Shown here piece by piece: positions 15,790 through 25,330 of a stretch of 64,000 bases of DNA. The stretch comes from Halopseudomonas pertucinogena (GTDB lineage: Bacteria; Pseudomonadota; Gammaproteobacteria; Pseudomonadales; Pseudomonadaceae), in assembly GCF_014646575.1 (NCBI RefSeq), contig NZ_BMNN01000001.1:620001-684000 (forward strand). The letters run 5' to 3'. The position numbers and the translations under genes are program-made. A model generated the notes under the pieces. It did not search any database. It saw only the letters and a program-made list of their open reading frames with translations, and had not been told where the DNA came from. The number at the start of each line of letters is the position of its first letter. Positions within the stretch are counted from its first letter, which is position 1.

Positions 15790-16656
15790 ATGAGCGACAA
15801 GCAGACTCCCCCACCACAGCATCAGGAGCAACAGCCGGGCTCGGAGCAGAAAATGCATCCGCAGCCGGTGTTCATCACCGATGAGTATCGGGGTTCCGGC
15901 AAGCTCGAAGGCAAGGTTGCCGTCATCAGTGGCGCGGACAGTGGCATCGGCCGGGCGGTGGCGGTGCATTTTGCCCGGGAGGGCGCCCGGGTGGCCATGC
16001 TCTATCTGAGCCCCGAGAAAGAGGGAGCGGATGCCCGCGAGACCGAACAGGAGATCTCCGCCGCTGGTGGGGAAGTGCTGGGTTTCGCCGGAGACATCGG
16101 CGATGAGGCCTTCTGCCGGAAGGTCATTGACGAGGTCACAGGTAAATGGGGCCGCATCGATGTGCTGGTGAATAACGCCGCGGAGCAGCACCCCCAGGAG
16201 AAACTGGAGGACATCAGCACAGAACAGTGGCAGCGGACCTTCCAGACCAATGTCTTCGGCATGTTCCTGCTGACCAAGGCGGCGCTGCCGCACATGCCCG
16301 AAGGCGGTTCGATCATCAATACCACGTCGGTCACGGCCTATAAAGGCAGTCCCCAGCTGATCGACTATTCCGCCACCAAGGGCGCGATCGTCGCCTACAC
16401 CCGGTCGCTGGCAATGAACCTGGCCAGTCGAAACATCCGCGTCAACGGCGTGGCCCCCGGGCCGATCTGGACGCCGCTCATCCCCTCGACTTTCACCGAG
16501 GATCAGGTCGCGGAGTTCGGCTCCAACACACCGATGCAGCGGCCGGGACAGCCAGCCGAACTGGCACCGGCCTACGTCTATCTGGCCTGTCGCGACTCCT
16601 CGTACGTCAGCGGCCAGGTGCTGCATGTGAACGGTGGAACGGTAGTCAATGGCTGA
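15790..16656 (+). CDS. Short-chain dehydrogenase (YghA/GSP39-like)
   Basis: The 288-residue protein is an NAD(P)-dependent SDR with a polar 45-residue N-terminal extension rich in Gln and Pro, like E. coli YghA and Bacillus general-stress SDRs. The cofactor motif is 'SGADSGIGRAV', the 'NNAAEQHP' motif follows, and the catalytic set is Ser in 'INTTSVTAY' with 'YSATKGA' (Tyr and Lys). The Gly-rich end 'QVLHVNGGTVVNG' completes the fold. The substrate is not known. ATG 15790 has AGGTGCAG before it. Its end overlaps the glgE start by eight bases, so translation of the two is likely coupled. Confidence 0.88.
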   Translation: MSDKQTPPPQHQEQQPGSEQKMHPQPVFITDEYRGSGKLEGKVAVISGADSGIGRAVAVHFAREGARVAMLYLSPEKEGADARETEQEISAAGGEVLGFAGDIGDEAFCRKVIDEVTGKWGRIDVLVNNAAEQHPQEKLEDISTEQWQRTFQTNVFGMFLLTKAALPHMPEGGSIINTTSVTAYKGSPQLIDYSATKGAIVAYTRSLAMNLASRNIRVNGVAPGPIWTPLIPSTFTEDQVAEFGSNTPMQRPGQPAELAPAYVYLACRDSSYVSGQVLHVNGGTVVNG

Positions 16657-18622
16657 CGGCGCCTCGGTCGAACAGGCGATCGCCTCGCCACGGATTGCCA
16701 TCGAGTCGGTGGCGCCGGCGATCGATGGCGGTCGCCACGCCGTCAAGGCGCTGATAGGGCGGCCGGTCACGGTATCCGCCGTATTTATCTGCGACGGCCA
16801 TGGCAAGCTTGGCGCCGAGGTGCGCTGGCGCCCGCGTGCCGGAGACCCCTGGCGGTCAGTGCCCATGACCCTTATCGGTAACGACCGCTGGGAGGCCGAG
16901 CTGGTTGCCGAGCATATCGGGATCGTGCCGTTCCGCATCCAGGCCTGGGTCGATGAATGGGCGACTTACACCGACGAGCTGGAAAAGAAACACAGGGCGG
17001 GTGTTACCGTGGAGCTGGAGCTGCAGGAAGGCCAGCAGCTGATACAACGGACCCTCGATCAGGCCGCAGCGGAACACATCGACATGCTGCAGGAGCTGCT
17101 GGTGGCGCTCGCCGAGCCCGCCGGCACCGACGAGCGCGTGGCCCTCATGCTGAGCCCCCATACCGCCGAGATAATGGCGCTGGCGGCTGAGCGCCCGCAT
17201 CTGTGCCGCAGTGATCAGCATTTGCTGGATGTCGAGCGCAAGCTTGCGGAATTCGCCAGCTGGTATGAACTCTTCCCCCGTTCGATGAGTGGCGATGCGG
17301 AGCGGCACGGCACCTTCGATGATGTCATCGGACGGCTGCCGGACATCGCCCGCATGGGCTTCGATGTGCTGTACTTCCCGCCCATTCACCCCATCGGACT
17401 GACCCACCGCAAGGGGCCGAACAACAGCCTGCAGGCAGGCCCCGACGACCCCGGCAGCCCCTACGCGATCGGCAGCGAGGAAGGCGGGCACGATGCCGTG
17501 CATCCGCTGCTCGGCTCGCTGGACGACTTTCGCCGGCTGGTCAGCGAGGCCAGGGAGCACAGGCTGGAAATTGCCCTGGACTTCGCCATCCAGTGCTCAC
17601 CGGATCATCCCTGGCTGCGGGAGCATCCGGGCTGGTTCAACTGGCGGCCCGACGGCAGCATCCGCTATGCGGAGAACCCGCCGAAGAAATACGAGGATAT
17701 CGTCAACGTCGACTTCTATGCAGAGCAGGCGATGCCGGACCTGTGGCTGGCACTGCGCGACGTGGTGCTGTTCTGGGTGGAGCAGGGCGTTACGCTGTTT
17801 CGGGTAGACAACCCGCATACCAAGCCGCTGCCGTTCTGGGAGTGGCTGATTGCCGAGGTGCGGCATCAGCATCCGCAGGTGATCTTCCTGTCCGAAGCCT
17901 TCACCCGCCCGGCCATGATGGCGCGCCTGGGCAAGATCGGCTTCAGTCAGAGCTATACCTACTTCACCTGGCGCAATACCAAGCAGGAGCTGCAGGAGTA
18001 CTTTACCGAGCTCAACCAGTCGCCATGGCGGGAATGTTACCGGCCGAACTTCTTCGTCAACACGCCGGACATCAACCCGCGGTTCCTGCACAACAGCGGC
18101 CGGGCCGGCTTCCTGATCCGGGCAGCACTGGCCACCATGGGGTCCGGCCTGTGGGGCATGTATTCCGGCTTCGAGCTGTGCGAAAGCGCGCCGCTGCCGG
18201 GCAAGGAAGAATACCTGGATTCGGAAAAGTACCAGCTGCGGCCGCGCAACTGGCATGCGCCGGGCAACATCGTCGCCGAGATCGCCCGGCTCAACCGAAT
18301 CCGCCGGGAGAACCCGGCGCTGCAGACCCATCTGGGGTTCCAGGCCTACAACGTCTGGAACGACAATATCCTGTACTTCGGCAAGCGCACCGAGGACCTC
18401 TCCAGCTTCATCCTGGTTGCCGTCAGCCTGGATCCGTTCAATGCCCAGCAAGCTCACTTTGAACTGCCGTTGTGGGAGTTCGGTCTGAATGATGACGCCG
18501 TGACTCAGGGCGAGGATCTGATGAACGGTCACACCTGGTTATGGCACGGCAAGACCCAGTGGATGCGCATCGAACCCTGGCATCTGCCCTTCGGAATATG
18601 GCGTATAAGGCCTGTGACATGA
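16649..18622 (+). CDS. glgE: Maltosyltransferase GlgE
   Basis: GlgE (657 residues, normal length) transfers maltose from alpha-maltose-1-phosphate to the non-reducing end of alpha-1,4-glucan. An N-terminal beta domain (about 25-125) and a helical insert precede the GH13 barrel. Family landmarks are 'DVLYFPPIHPIGLTHRKG', 'FAIQCSPDHPWL' and 'NPPKKYEDIVNVDF'. The nucleophile Asp lies in 'FRVDNPHTKP' near residue 386 and the acid/base Glu in 'FLSEAFTRP' near 415. It begins inside the end of the SDR gene and is followed after seven bases by treS-mak, the source of its donor sugar. Confidence 0.96.
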   Translation: MADGASVEQAIASPRIAIESVAPAIDGGRHAVKALIGRPVTVSAVFICDGHGKLGAEVRWRPRAGDPWRSVPMTLIGNDRWEAELVAEHIGIVPFRIQAWVDEWATYTDELEKKHRAGVTVELELQEGQQLIQRTLDQAAAEHIDMLQELLVALAEPAGTDERVALMLSPHTAEIMALAAERPHLCRSDQHLLDVERKLAEFASWYELFPRSMSGDAERHGTFDDVIGRLPDIARMGFDVLYFPPIHPIGLTHRKGPNNSLQAGPDDPGSPYAIGSEEGGHDAVHPLLGSLDDFRRLVSEAREHRLEIALDFAIQCSPDHPWLREHPGWFNWRPDGSIRYAENPPKKYEDIVNVDFYAEQAMPDLWLALRDVVLFWVEQGVTLFRVDNPHTKPLPFWEWLIAEVRHQHPQVIFLSEAFTRPAMMARLGKIGFSQSYTYFTWRNTKQELQEYFTELNQSPWRECYRPNFFVNTPDINPRFLHNSGRAGFLIRAALATMGSGLWGMYSGFELCESAPLPGKEEYLDSEKYQLRPRNWHAPGNIVAEIARLNRIRRENPALQTHLGFQAYNVWNDNILYFGKRTEDLSSFILVAVSLDPFNAQQAHFELPLWEFGLNDDAVTQGEDLMNGHTWLWHGKTQWMRIEPWHLPFGIWRIRPVT

Positions 18623-18629
18623 GGTAGAC

Positions 18630-21600
18630 ATGGCGCGACAGAAGAAGGATCCGGTATTCCTCAACGACCCCTGCTGGTACAAGGATGCAGTCATCTACCA
18701 GCTGCATGTGAAATCCTTCTTCGATGCCAATGACGACGGCATCGGTGACTTCGCCGGGCTGATCCAGAAGCTGGATTACCTGGTTGATCTGGGGGTCAAC
18801 ACCCTGTGGTTGCTGCCGTTCTACCCGTCGCCACGGCGCGACGATGGCTATGACATTGCCGACTACCGGGGCGTGCATTCCGACTACGGCACCATGGCTG
18901 ATGTCCGCCGATTCATCCGCGAGGCGCACCGTCGTGGACTGCGGGTCATCACCGAACTGGTGATCAACCACACCTCGGATCAGCACCCCTGGTTTCAGCG
19001 TGCCCGCCATGCGCCAAAGGGATCGTGGGAGCGGGACTTCTATGTCTGGTCGGATACCGACCAGAAATACCAGGGCACGCGGATCATCTTCCTCGATACC
19101 GAGAAGTCCAACTGGACCTGGGACCCTGTCGCCGGGCAGTTCTTCTGGCACCGGTTCTATTCCCACCAGCCGGACCTGAACTTCGACAACCCGCGGGTGC
19201 TCAAGGCAGTACTGGCGGTCATGCGCTTCTGGCTGGACATGGGTGTGGACGGCATGCGGCTGGATGCCATTCCCTATCTGATCGAACGCGACGGCACCAA
19301 CAACGAGAACCTGCCGGAAACCCACGAGGTGCTGAAGAAGATCCGTGCCGAGCTGGATGCGCTCTACCCCGACCGCATGCTGCTGGCCGAGGCCAACCAG
19401 TGGCCCGAGGATACCCAGCCCTATTTCGGGGGTGAAGATGGCGGCCCCGGCGACGAATGCCACATGGCCTTCCACTTTCCGCTGATGCCGCGCATGTACA
19501 TGGCCATCGCCCAGGAGGACCGGTTTCCGATTACCGACATCCTGCGCCAGACCCCGGAAATACCGGAGAACTGCCAGTGGGCGATCTTCCTGCGCAACCA
19601 TGACGAGCTGACGCTGGAGATGGTGACCGAACAGGAGCGCGACTACCTGTGGAACTACTACGCTGCGGACCGCAGGGCACGCATCAACCTCGGCATTCGC
19701 CGGCGCCTGGCTCCGCTGGTGGAGCGGGACAGACGGCGCATCGAGCTGCTCAACAGTCTGCTGCTGTCCATGCCCGGTACACCGACCCTGTACTATGGCG
19801 ACGAGATCGGCATGGGCGACAATATCTTCCTCGGCGACCGCGACGGAGTGCGGACCCCGATGCAATGGTCGACCGACCGCAACGGCGGTTTCTCCCGAGC
19901 CGATCCGGCGAGCATGGTGCTGCCGCCGATCATGGACCCGCTCTACGGCTACCAGGCGGTCAATGTGGAAGCCCAGACCCGGGACCCGCACTCCCTGCTC
20001 AACTGGACGCGGCGGATGCTGGCGGTGCGCAGACAGCAACAGGCCTTCGGCCGCGGCACCCTGAGGATGCTCGCACCGGCCAACCGCCGCATCATTGCCT
20101 ATCTGCGCGAGTTCACCAACGACAAGGGTGAGCACGAGATCATCCTGTGCGTGGCGAACCTGTCGCGTTCGGCCCAGGCCACCGAACTGGATCTGGCTCC
20201 CTGGGCCGGCAAGGTGCCGGTGGAGATGATCGGCGGCAGCAGCTTTCCGCCGATTGGCCAGCTGCATTACCTGCTGACGCTGCCCCCCTACGGCTTTTAC
20301 TGGTTCGTGCTGGCGGACGAGAGCCAGATGCCCAGCTGGCACGTCGAACCGGTACAGCAGATGCCGGAGCTGGCGACCCTGGTGATCAAGAAGGACCTGT
20401 CCGAATTGCTCGGCCAGGCCTGCCGTCAGGTCCTTGAGCAGGAATCCCTGCCGGCCTGGCTGAGCAAGCGTCGCTGGTTCGCGGCCAGAGGCAGCGCGGA
20501 GTCGGTCAATCTGTTGTATGCCATTCCCTTCTGCAGCGAGCCGGCACCCTGTGTGCTCTGCGAGCTGCAATCCGGCGATGATCTGTACCAATTGCCGCTG
20601 GGCTTCCTGTCCATGGCCGAAGCCAGCGAACCCGCCGGCCAGGCGGCGGCCGCATTTGCCGTGGCCCGGCTGCGGCGGGGCGCACGGCTCGGACTGTTGA
20701 CGGACGCCGCCACCCTGGCCGGTTTTACCCGGCACCTGCTCGCCAGCCTGCGCCGCGCCGAGGTCCTGCAGGCACCCGGCCAGCAGCTCCGATTCCAGCC
20801 TGAACCCGGATTGGCGGCGCTGGAGCCGGTCGAGGATGAAGATATCCATCCCATGACCGCCGAGCAGTCCAATACCTCGATCCTGATCGGCGAGCGGATG
20901 ATGCTGAAGATCATCCGGCGGGTCATGCCCGGCATTCATCCCGAGATCGAGATCGGCCGCTTCCTCACCCAGCGCCAGTTCCCGGCGATAGCACCGTTGC
21001 TCGGCGAGGTGAGCCGGCTGGCGGAGGGGGGGCGAGTGTTACACGCTGATGATCCTGCAGGGCTATATCGCCAGTCAGGGCGATGCCTGGCAGTGGACGC
21101 GGGATACCCTGGAGCGTGCCATCCGCGATGAACTGGTGGGTGGCCTGTCGGAACAGGAGAACCAGTACACGGCGTTGGCGGAGCTCGAAGCCTTCGCCAC
21201 CATCCTGGGCCAGCGGCTCGGGCAGATGCACGCCCTGCTGGCTGACGCCGACGGTGGTGAAGACTTCGGCTTCGTCATCAGCGATCAGGCCGATTGTGCT
21301 GCCTGGGCCGACAGCATCAACCGGCAACTTGGCCAGGCGCTGGCCGCGCTGCGCGAGCACGAGGGCAGGTTGTCGCCACCCCATGCCGAGCTGGCCCGCT
21401 GGCTGCAGGACCGCGCAGCACACCTGAGTTCACAGGTGACACGGCTGGCGCAGCTGTGCGAAGGCAGCGTACGGATCCGGGTCCATGGCGATCTGCACCT
21501 CGGGCAGGTGCTGGTGGTGCCCGGCGACGCCTGTTTCATCGATTTTGAAGGTGAACCCACCAGGCCATTGCAGGAGCGTCGCCAGCGTCACAGCCCGTTC

Positions 21601-21969
21601 AAGGATGTCACCGGCCTGCTGCGTTCCTTCGACTACGCCGCCGCCACCGCCCTGCGCAGCGTATACGGCACCGATCATTCGGAAGAAGCCGAGCAGGCGC
21701 GGCTGCTGATTTCCCGGCGCTACCGCGAGCAGAGCAGCCGGGCCTTTGTCGACGCCTACCGTCAGGCCAGCCGTGGGGTGCCCCACGCCTGGCGTCACAG
21801 CGGAGGCGAGCAGGCGGCACTGGCGCTGTTCAGCCTGGAAAAGGCGGCCTATGAAATCAATTACGAAGCCGGTTACCGGCCGGACTGGCTGGACGTCCCG
21901 CTGAGCGGGCTGGTCGAGATCTGCAAGACCCTGGAGCACCCTGATGGAGAGAACGGCAATGGCCGATAG
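18630..21969 (+). CDS. treS: TreS-maltokinase fusion, disrupted by one extra G
   Basis: The gene encodes trehalose synthase (trehalose to maltose, GH13) fused to maltokinase (maltose plus ATP to maltose-1-phosphate). TreS landmarks are '[12 protein letters not shown]', '[11 protein letters not shown]' (Asp near 209), '[12 protein letters not shown]' (Glu near 252) and '[11 protein letters not shown]'. The first frame stops at 21131, and the kinase continues in another frame ('[14 protein letters not shown]', '[11 protein letters not shown]', 'FIDFEGEP') to 21969. The switch falls at a run of seven G (21026-21032); with six G the reading is '...[15 protein letters not shown]...' and the product has 1112 residues, the normal fusion length. 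Both halves are otherwise clean, so this is a sequencing error, a recent mutation, slippage or phase variation. Confidence 0.9.
21026..21032 (+). other. G7 tract at the treS-mak frameshift
   Basis: Seven consecutive G residues sit exactly where the reading frame moves from the TreS part to the maltokinase part. Removing one restores a single open frame. Such a tract is prone both to sequencing miscalls and to slipped-strand change. Confidence 0.85.
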
Positions 21970-24151
21970 GAATACCGCCCCCGGGCGGACCAATGACGAG
22001 AGTGCGCAGGTACAGGCCCTGCTGCGCGCCGAGCACGGCGACCCCTTCGCCTTCCTCGGACCGCATGAGATGGAGGATGGCGTGCGGGTCCGCGTGTGGC
22101 AGCCGGGCGCGCTGGAGGTGCAGCTGCTCGATGCCGCAGGTGAGTCGCTGGGATTCATGCAGGAGCAGGTCCCGGGGCTGTTTGTCGCGGACATGCCCCG
22201 ACGTCAGCCCTATCGCCTGCGGATCAACTGGAGCAGCGGTGTGCAGGAAACCGAAGACCCCTACGCCTTCGGCCCGCAGCTGGGCGAGCTGGATATCCAT
22301 CTGTTTGCCGAAGGCAAGCACCGCCAGCTGGGGCGCTGCTTCGGCGCGCAACCCTGGCAGGTGGACGGGGTCCATGGCGTGCGTTTCGTTGTATGGGCGC
22401 CCAACGCCCGGCGCGTGTCGGTGGTGGGCAACTTCAACAGCTGGGATGGACGCCGCCACCCCATGCGCCTGCATCCCGGTGCCGGCATCTGGGAAATCTT
22501 CATCCCCAGGCTGGAGGCCGGTGAGGTCTATAAATACGAGATTCTCGGTCGGGAGGGGCTGCTGCCATTGAAGGCCGACCCGGTTGCGCTGCAGACCGAG
22601 CACCCGCCGGCCACCGGTTCAGTGGTGGCCGGCAGGCTGGACTTCCACTGGGACGATGCCCAGTGGATGGCCCAGCGCGAGCAGAGGCAGGGGCCCGACC
22701 GACCACTGGCCATCTACGAAGTGCACGCCGGCTCCTGGCGCCATACCGACAGCGGTGAACCGCTGAGCTGGGCGCAGCTGGCCGAACAGCTGGTGCCCTA
22801 CGTGACGGATATGGGCTTCACCCATATCGAACTGCTGCCGGTGATGGAGCACCCCTTCGGCGGCTCCTGGGGCTACCAGCCGCTGTCCCAGTTCGCACCG
22901 AGCGCGCGCTACGGCAGCCCGGCGGATTTTGCCGGCTTCGTCAATGCCTGCCATCAGGCCGGCATCGGCGTGATCCTCGACTGGGTGCCGGCGCACTTTC
23001 CCGGTGATGCGCATGGGCTGGGGCTGTTCGACGGCACCGCGCTGTACGAATACGCCCATCCCTTCGAGGGCTGGCACCCGGACTGGGACACCCACATCTA
23101 CAACCTCGGTCGCACCGAGGTGCACGGCTTCATGCTGGCCTCGGCGATGCACTGGCTGCGCGAATACCATGTCGACGGCCTGCGGGTGGATGCGGTCGCC
23201 TCCATGCTCTACCGGGACTACTCGCGCAAGAGCGGCGAGTGGATCCCCAACCGCCACGGCGGCCGGGAAAATCTGGAAGCCATCGACTTTCTCCGCCACC
23301 TCAACGATGTGGTAGCCAGCGAGGTGCCCGGTGCCCTGGTGATTGCCGAGGAGTCCACCGCCTGGCCCGGGGTCAGTCACCCCACCCAGGCCGGCGGTCT
23401 GGGCTTCTCTGGCAAGTGGAACATGGGCTGGATGCACGACACGCTGAAATACATCGGCGAAGACCCCTTGCACCGGCGCCATCACCACCAGCAGATCACC
23501 TTCGGCCTGCTGTATGCCTTTACCGAGCATTTCATCCTGCCGATCTCACACGACGAAGTGGTCCACGGCAAGGGTTCGCTGCTGGGCAAGATGCCCGGGG
23601 ATCGCTGGCAGCAGTTTGCGAATCTGAGGTTGTACCTGTCGTTCATGTGGAGCCACCCGGGCAAGAAACTGTTGTTCATGGGCTGCGAGATCGGTCAGTG
23701 GCGCGAATGGGGCCACGACCGGCAGCTGGACTGGTACCTGCTGCAGTATGACGAACACCGCGGCGTGCGGGATCTGGTGCGGGACCTCAATGCCCTGTAT
23801 CGGCAACACCCGGCGCTGCACCAGCGCGATGATCGCGCGGACGGCTTCCAGTGGCTGATCGGCGATGACAGCACCAACAGCGTCTATGCCTGGCTGCGCC
23901 GGGGCGAAGATGGCGCGCTGGTACTGGTGGTGCACAATTTCACGCCGGTGGTGCGCAGCGGATATCGGGTAGGGGTGCCGGAGGCCGCGGGCTGGCAGGT
24001 ACTGCTGAACAGTGATGCGCTACAGTATTCCGGGTCCGGAGCAGGCAGTTATGGGGAGCTGCACAGCGAGCCGCAGCAGAGCCATGGCCAGCCGTGCTCG
24101 CTGGTGCTGGAGTTGCCGCCCTTGGGCACGCTGATCATCGGAGTGAAATAG
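21959..24151 (+). CDS. glgB: 1,4-alpha-glucan branching enzyme GlgB
   Basis: The 730-residue enzyme cuts alpha-1,4-glucan and re-attaches the piece by an alpha-1,6 bond. It has N-terminal CBM48 modules ('[20 protein letters not shown]' near residue 140) and a GH13 barrel with '[10 protein letters not shown]', the nucleophile Asp in '[16 protein letters not shown]' (about 410), the Glu in 'IAEESTAW' (about 462) and '[12 protein letters not shown]'. An ATG at 21944 is also in frame, but ATG 21959 has GGAGAG seven bases before it. The start overlaps the end of the maltokinase frame. Placement directly after glgE and treS-mak fits branching of the new polymer. Confidence 0.96.
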   Translation: MADRNTAPGRTNDESAQVQALLRAEHGDPFAFLGPHEMEDGVRVRVWQPGALEVQLLDAAGESLGFMQEQVPGLFVADMPRRQPYRLRINWSSGVQETEDPYAFGPQLGELDIHLFAEGKHRQLGRCFGAQPWQVDGVHGVRFVVWAPNARRVSVVGNFNSWDGRRHPMRLHPGAGIWEIFIPRLEAGEVYKYEILGREGLLPLKADPVALQTEHPPATGSVVAGRLDFHWDDAQWMAQREQRQGPDRPLAIYEVHAGSWRHTDSGEPLSWAQLAEQLVPYVTDMGFTHIELLPVMEHPFGGSWGYQPLSQFAPSARYGSPADFAGFVNACHQAGIGVILDWVPAHFPGDAHGLGLFDGTALYEYAHPFEGWHPDWDTHIYNLGRTEVHGFMLASAMHWLREYHVDGLRVDAVASMLYRDYSRKSGEWIPNRHGGRENLEAIDFLRHLNDVVASEVPGALVIAEESTAWPGVSHPTQAGGLGFSGKWNMGWMHDTLKYIGEDPLHRRHHHQQITFGLLYAFTEHFILPISHDEVVHGKGSLLGKMPGDRWQQFANLRLYLSFMWSHPGKKLLFMGCEIGQWREWGHDRQLDWYLLQYDEHRGVRDLVRDLNALYRQHPALHQRDDRADGFQWLIGDDSTNSVYAWLRRGEDGALVLVVHNFTPVVRSGYRVGVPEAAGWQVLLNSDALQYSGSGAGSYGELHSEPQQSHGQPCSLVLELPPLGTLIIGVK

Positions 24152-24210
24152 CGCGCGGGGCTGGGCGCCCCGCGAATGTTCTTGCTGTCCCGGGAAGCGC
24201 GGCCTGCCTT

Positions 24211-24322
24211 CCCCCTCTCCCCGGCCCTCTCCCGCAAGGGGAGAGGGGGTATTGGAGTTTGCACGGCCGTGCCGCTCAGCCACCCCTCTCCCCTCGCGGG
24301 AGAGGGGCTGGGGGAGAGGGGG
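24211..24322. repeat. Inverted pair of CT-rich palindromic elements
   Basis: Two elements of about 40 bases, at 24211-24249 and 24283-24322, each contain a hairpin of the type CCCTCTCCC-GCAA-GGGGAGAGGG. The second is close to the reverse complement of the first. They lie between convergent glgB and the ybhN-like gene. Similar CCCTCTCCC palindromes are scattered between genes in many proteobacterial genomes, so this looks like a BIME-style repeat that may also end transcription in both directions. Confidence 0.75.
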
Positions 24323-24343
24323 AGCCTCCACGCCACAGCTATC

Positions 24344-25330
24344 TCAACCCTCCGCCCGCAGTGTCTCGCCCTGGGTATTGGCGTCGCGCATGGCTCGGGC
24401 CCGTTTTTCCAGCACCAGATACACCACCACCGCAATGCTCAGTGGCAGCAGGAAATACAGCGCCCGGTAGGCCAGCAGCGCTGCGACCAGATTGCCGTGG
24501 GGTACGTCGGTGAGCAGGGCGAGGAAGATGGTTTCCAGCACGCCGAGCCCGGCCGGGATATGGGCGATCGCCCCGGCGATGCTGCTGATCAGCAGGATCC
24601 CCAGCACGGTGGGGAAATACACGCCCTCGGGCAGCAGCAACCACAGCAGCGAGGCCATCCATACCCAGTTGCACGCACCCAGCGCCGCCTGGGTCAGGGC
24701 AAGGCGCCAGCCCGGCAGTTCAATGGTCTGGCCGCGGATTCGCCAGTTGCGCCGGGGCGAGAAGGCGCAGGCGGCGAGATAGGCCAGCGCGGTAAGCACC
24801 ATGAGCACACCGATCACCCGCAACCCGGTGCTGCCTACTTCCCAGTTGTCCGGCAGTGGCACCACGCCCATGGCGAACACCGTGCCGCCCAGCCACAGGT
24901 ACCCCAGCCAGTTAGTGATCACGCTCAGACTGAAGATGCGGGTGATCGTGGGCACATCCAGGCCGAGCCGGGTGTAGAGTCGGAAGCGCAGGGCGATGCC
25001 GCCGACCAGGGCGTTCAGGTTCAGGTTGAAGGCATAACAGACGAACACCAGTGGCAGCACCTGTCTTATCGGCAGGCGGTGGCCGGTGTAATGGCGGCCG
25101 AGCAGGTCGTAACTGCTGTAATTGAGATAGCTGAGCAGGGCAATGGCCGCGCCGAGGACAAGCACCCACGCCGGGTAGTCCTGAAGGGTGCCCCAGACCT
25201 CCTGCCAGTCGGTATCCCGCAGCTGGAAGTACAACAGGGTGGGGATGACGATCAGAAAGACCAGCGTCAGCAGCGGCTTGATCCAGCGGCGCCAGCCGCG
25301 GGAAGGTGGAGACTGCTCCTGGGCGGTCAT
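24344..25330 (-). CDS. YbhN-like integral membrane protein (UPF0104)
   Basis: The 328-residue protein has about eight hydrophobic segments and belongs to the lysylphosphatidylglycerol-synthase transmembrane-region family (UPF0104, E. coli YbhN). Supporting stretches are 'GRHYTGHRLPIRQVL', 'FNLNLNALVGGIALRFRLY' and 'IAHIPAGLGVLETIF'. There is no soluble aminoacyl-transferase domain, so it is unlikely to aminoacylate lipids by itself. ATG 25330 lies inside the end of clsB (stop ends at 25327), an ATGA-type overlap. In E. coli, ybhP, clsB (ybhO) and ybhN are also neighbours. It is the last gene of the long minus-strand run. Confidence 0.85.
   Translation of the reverse strand: MTAQEQSPPSRGWRRWIKPLLTLVFLIVIPTLLYFQLRDTDWQEVWGTLQDYPAWVLVLGAAIALLSYLNYSSYDLLGRHYTGHRLPIRQVLPLVFVCYAFNLNLNALVGGIALRFRLYTRLGLDVPTITRIFSLSVITNWLGYLWLGGTVFAMGVVPLPDNWEVGSTGLRVIGVLMVLTALAYLAACAFSPRRNWRIRGQTIELPGWRLALTQAALGACNWVWMASLLWLLLPEGVYFPTVLGILLISSIAGAIAHIPAGLGVLETIFLALLTDVPHGNLVAALLAYRALYFLLPLSIAVVVYLVLEKRARAMRDANTQGETLRAEG

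Noticed and set aside
18438-20939. An 833-codon open frame on the minus strand opposite treS
   Set aside because: It is the antisense image of a coding GC-rich gene. It lacks a ribosome site and its translation is rich in Gln, His, Gly and Arg with no domain.
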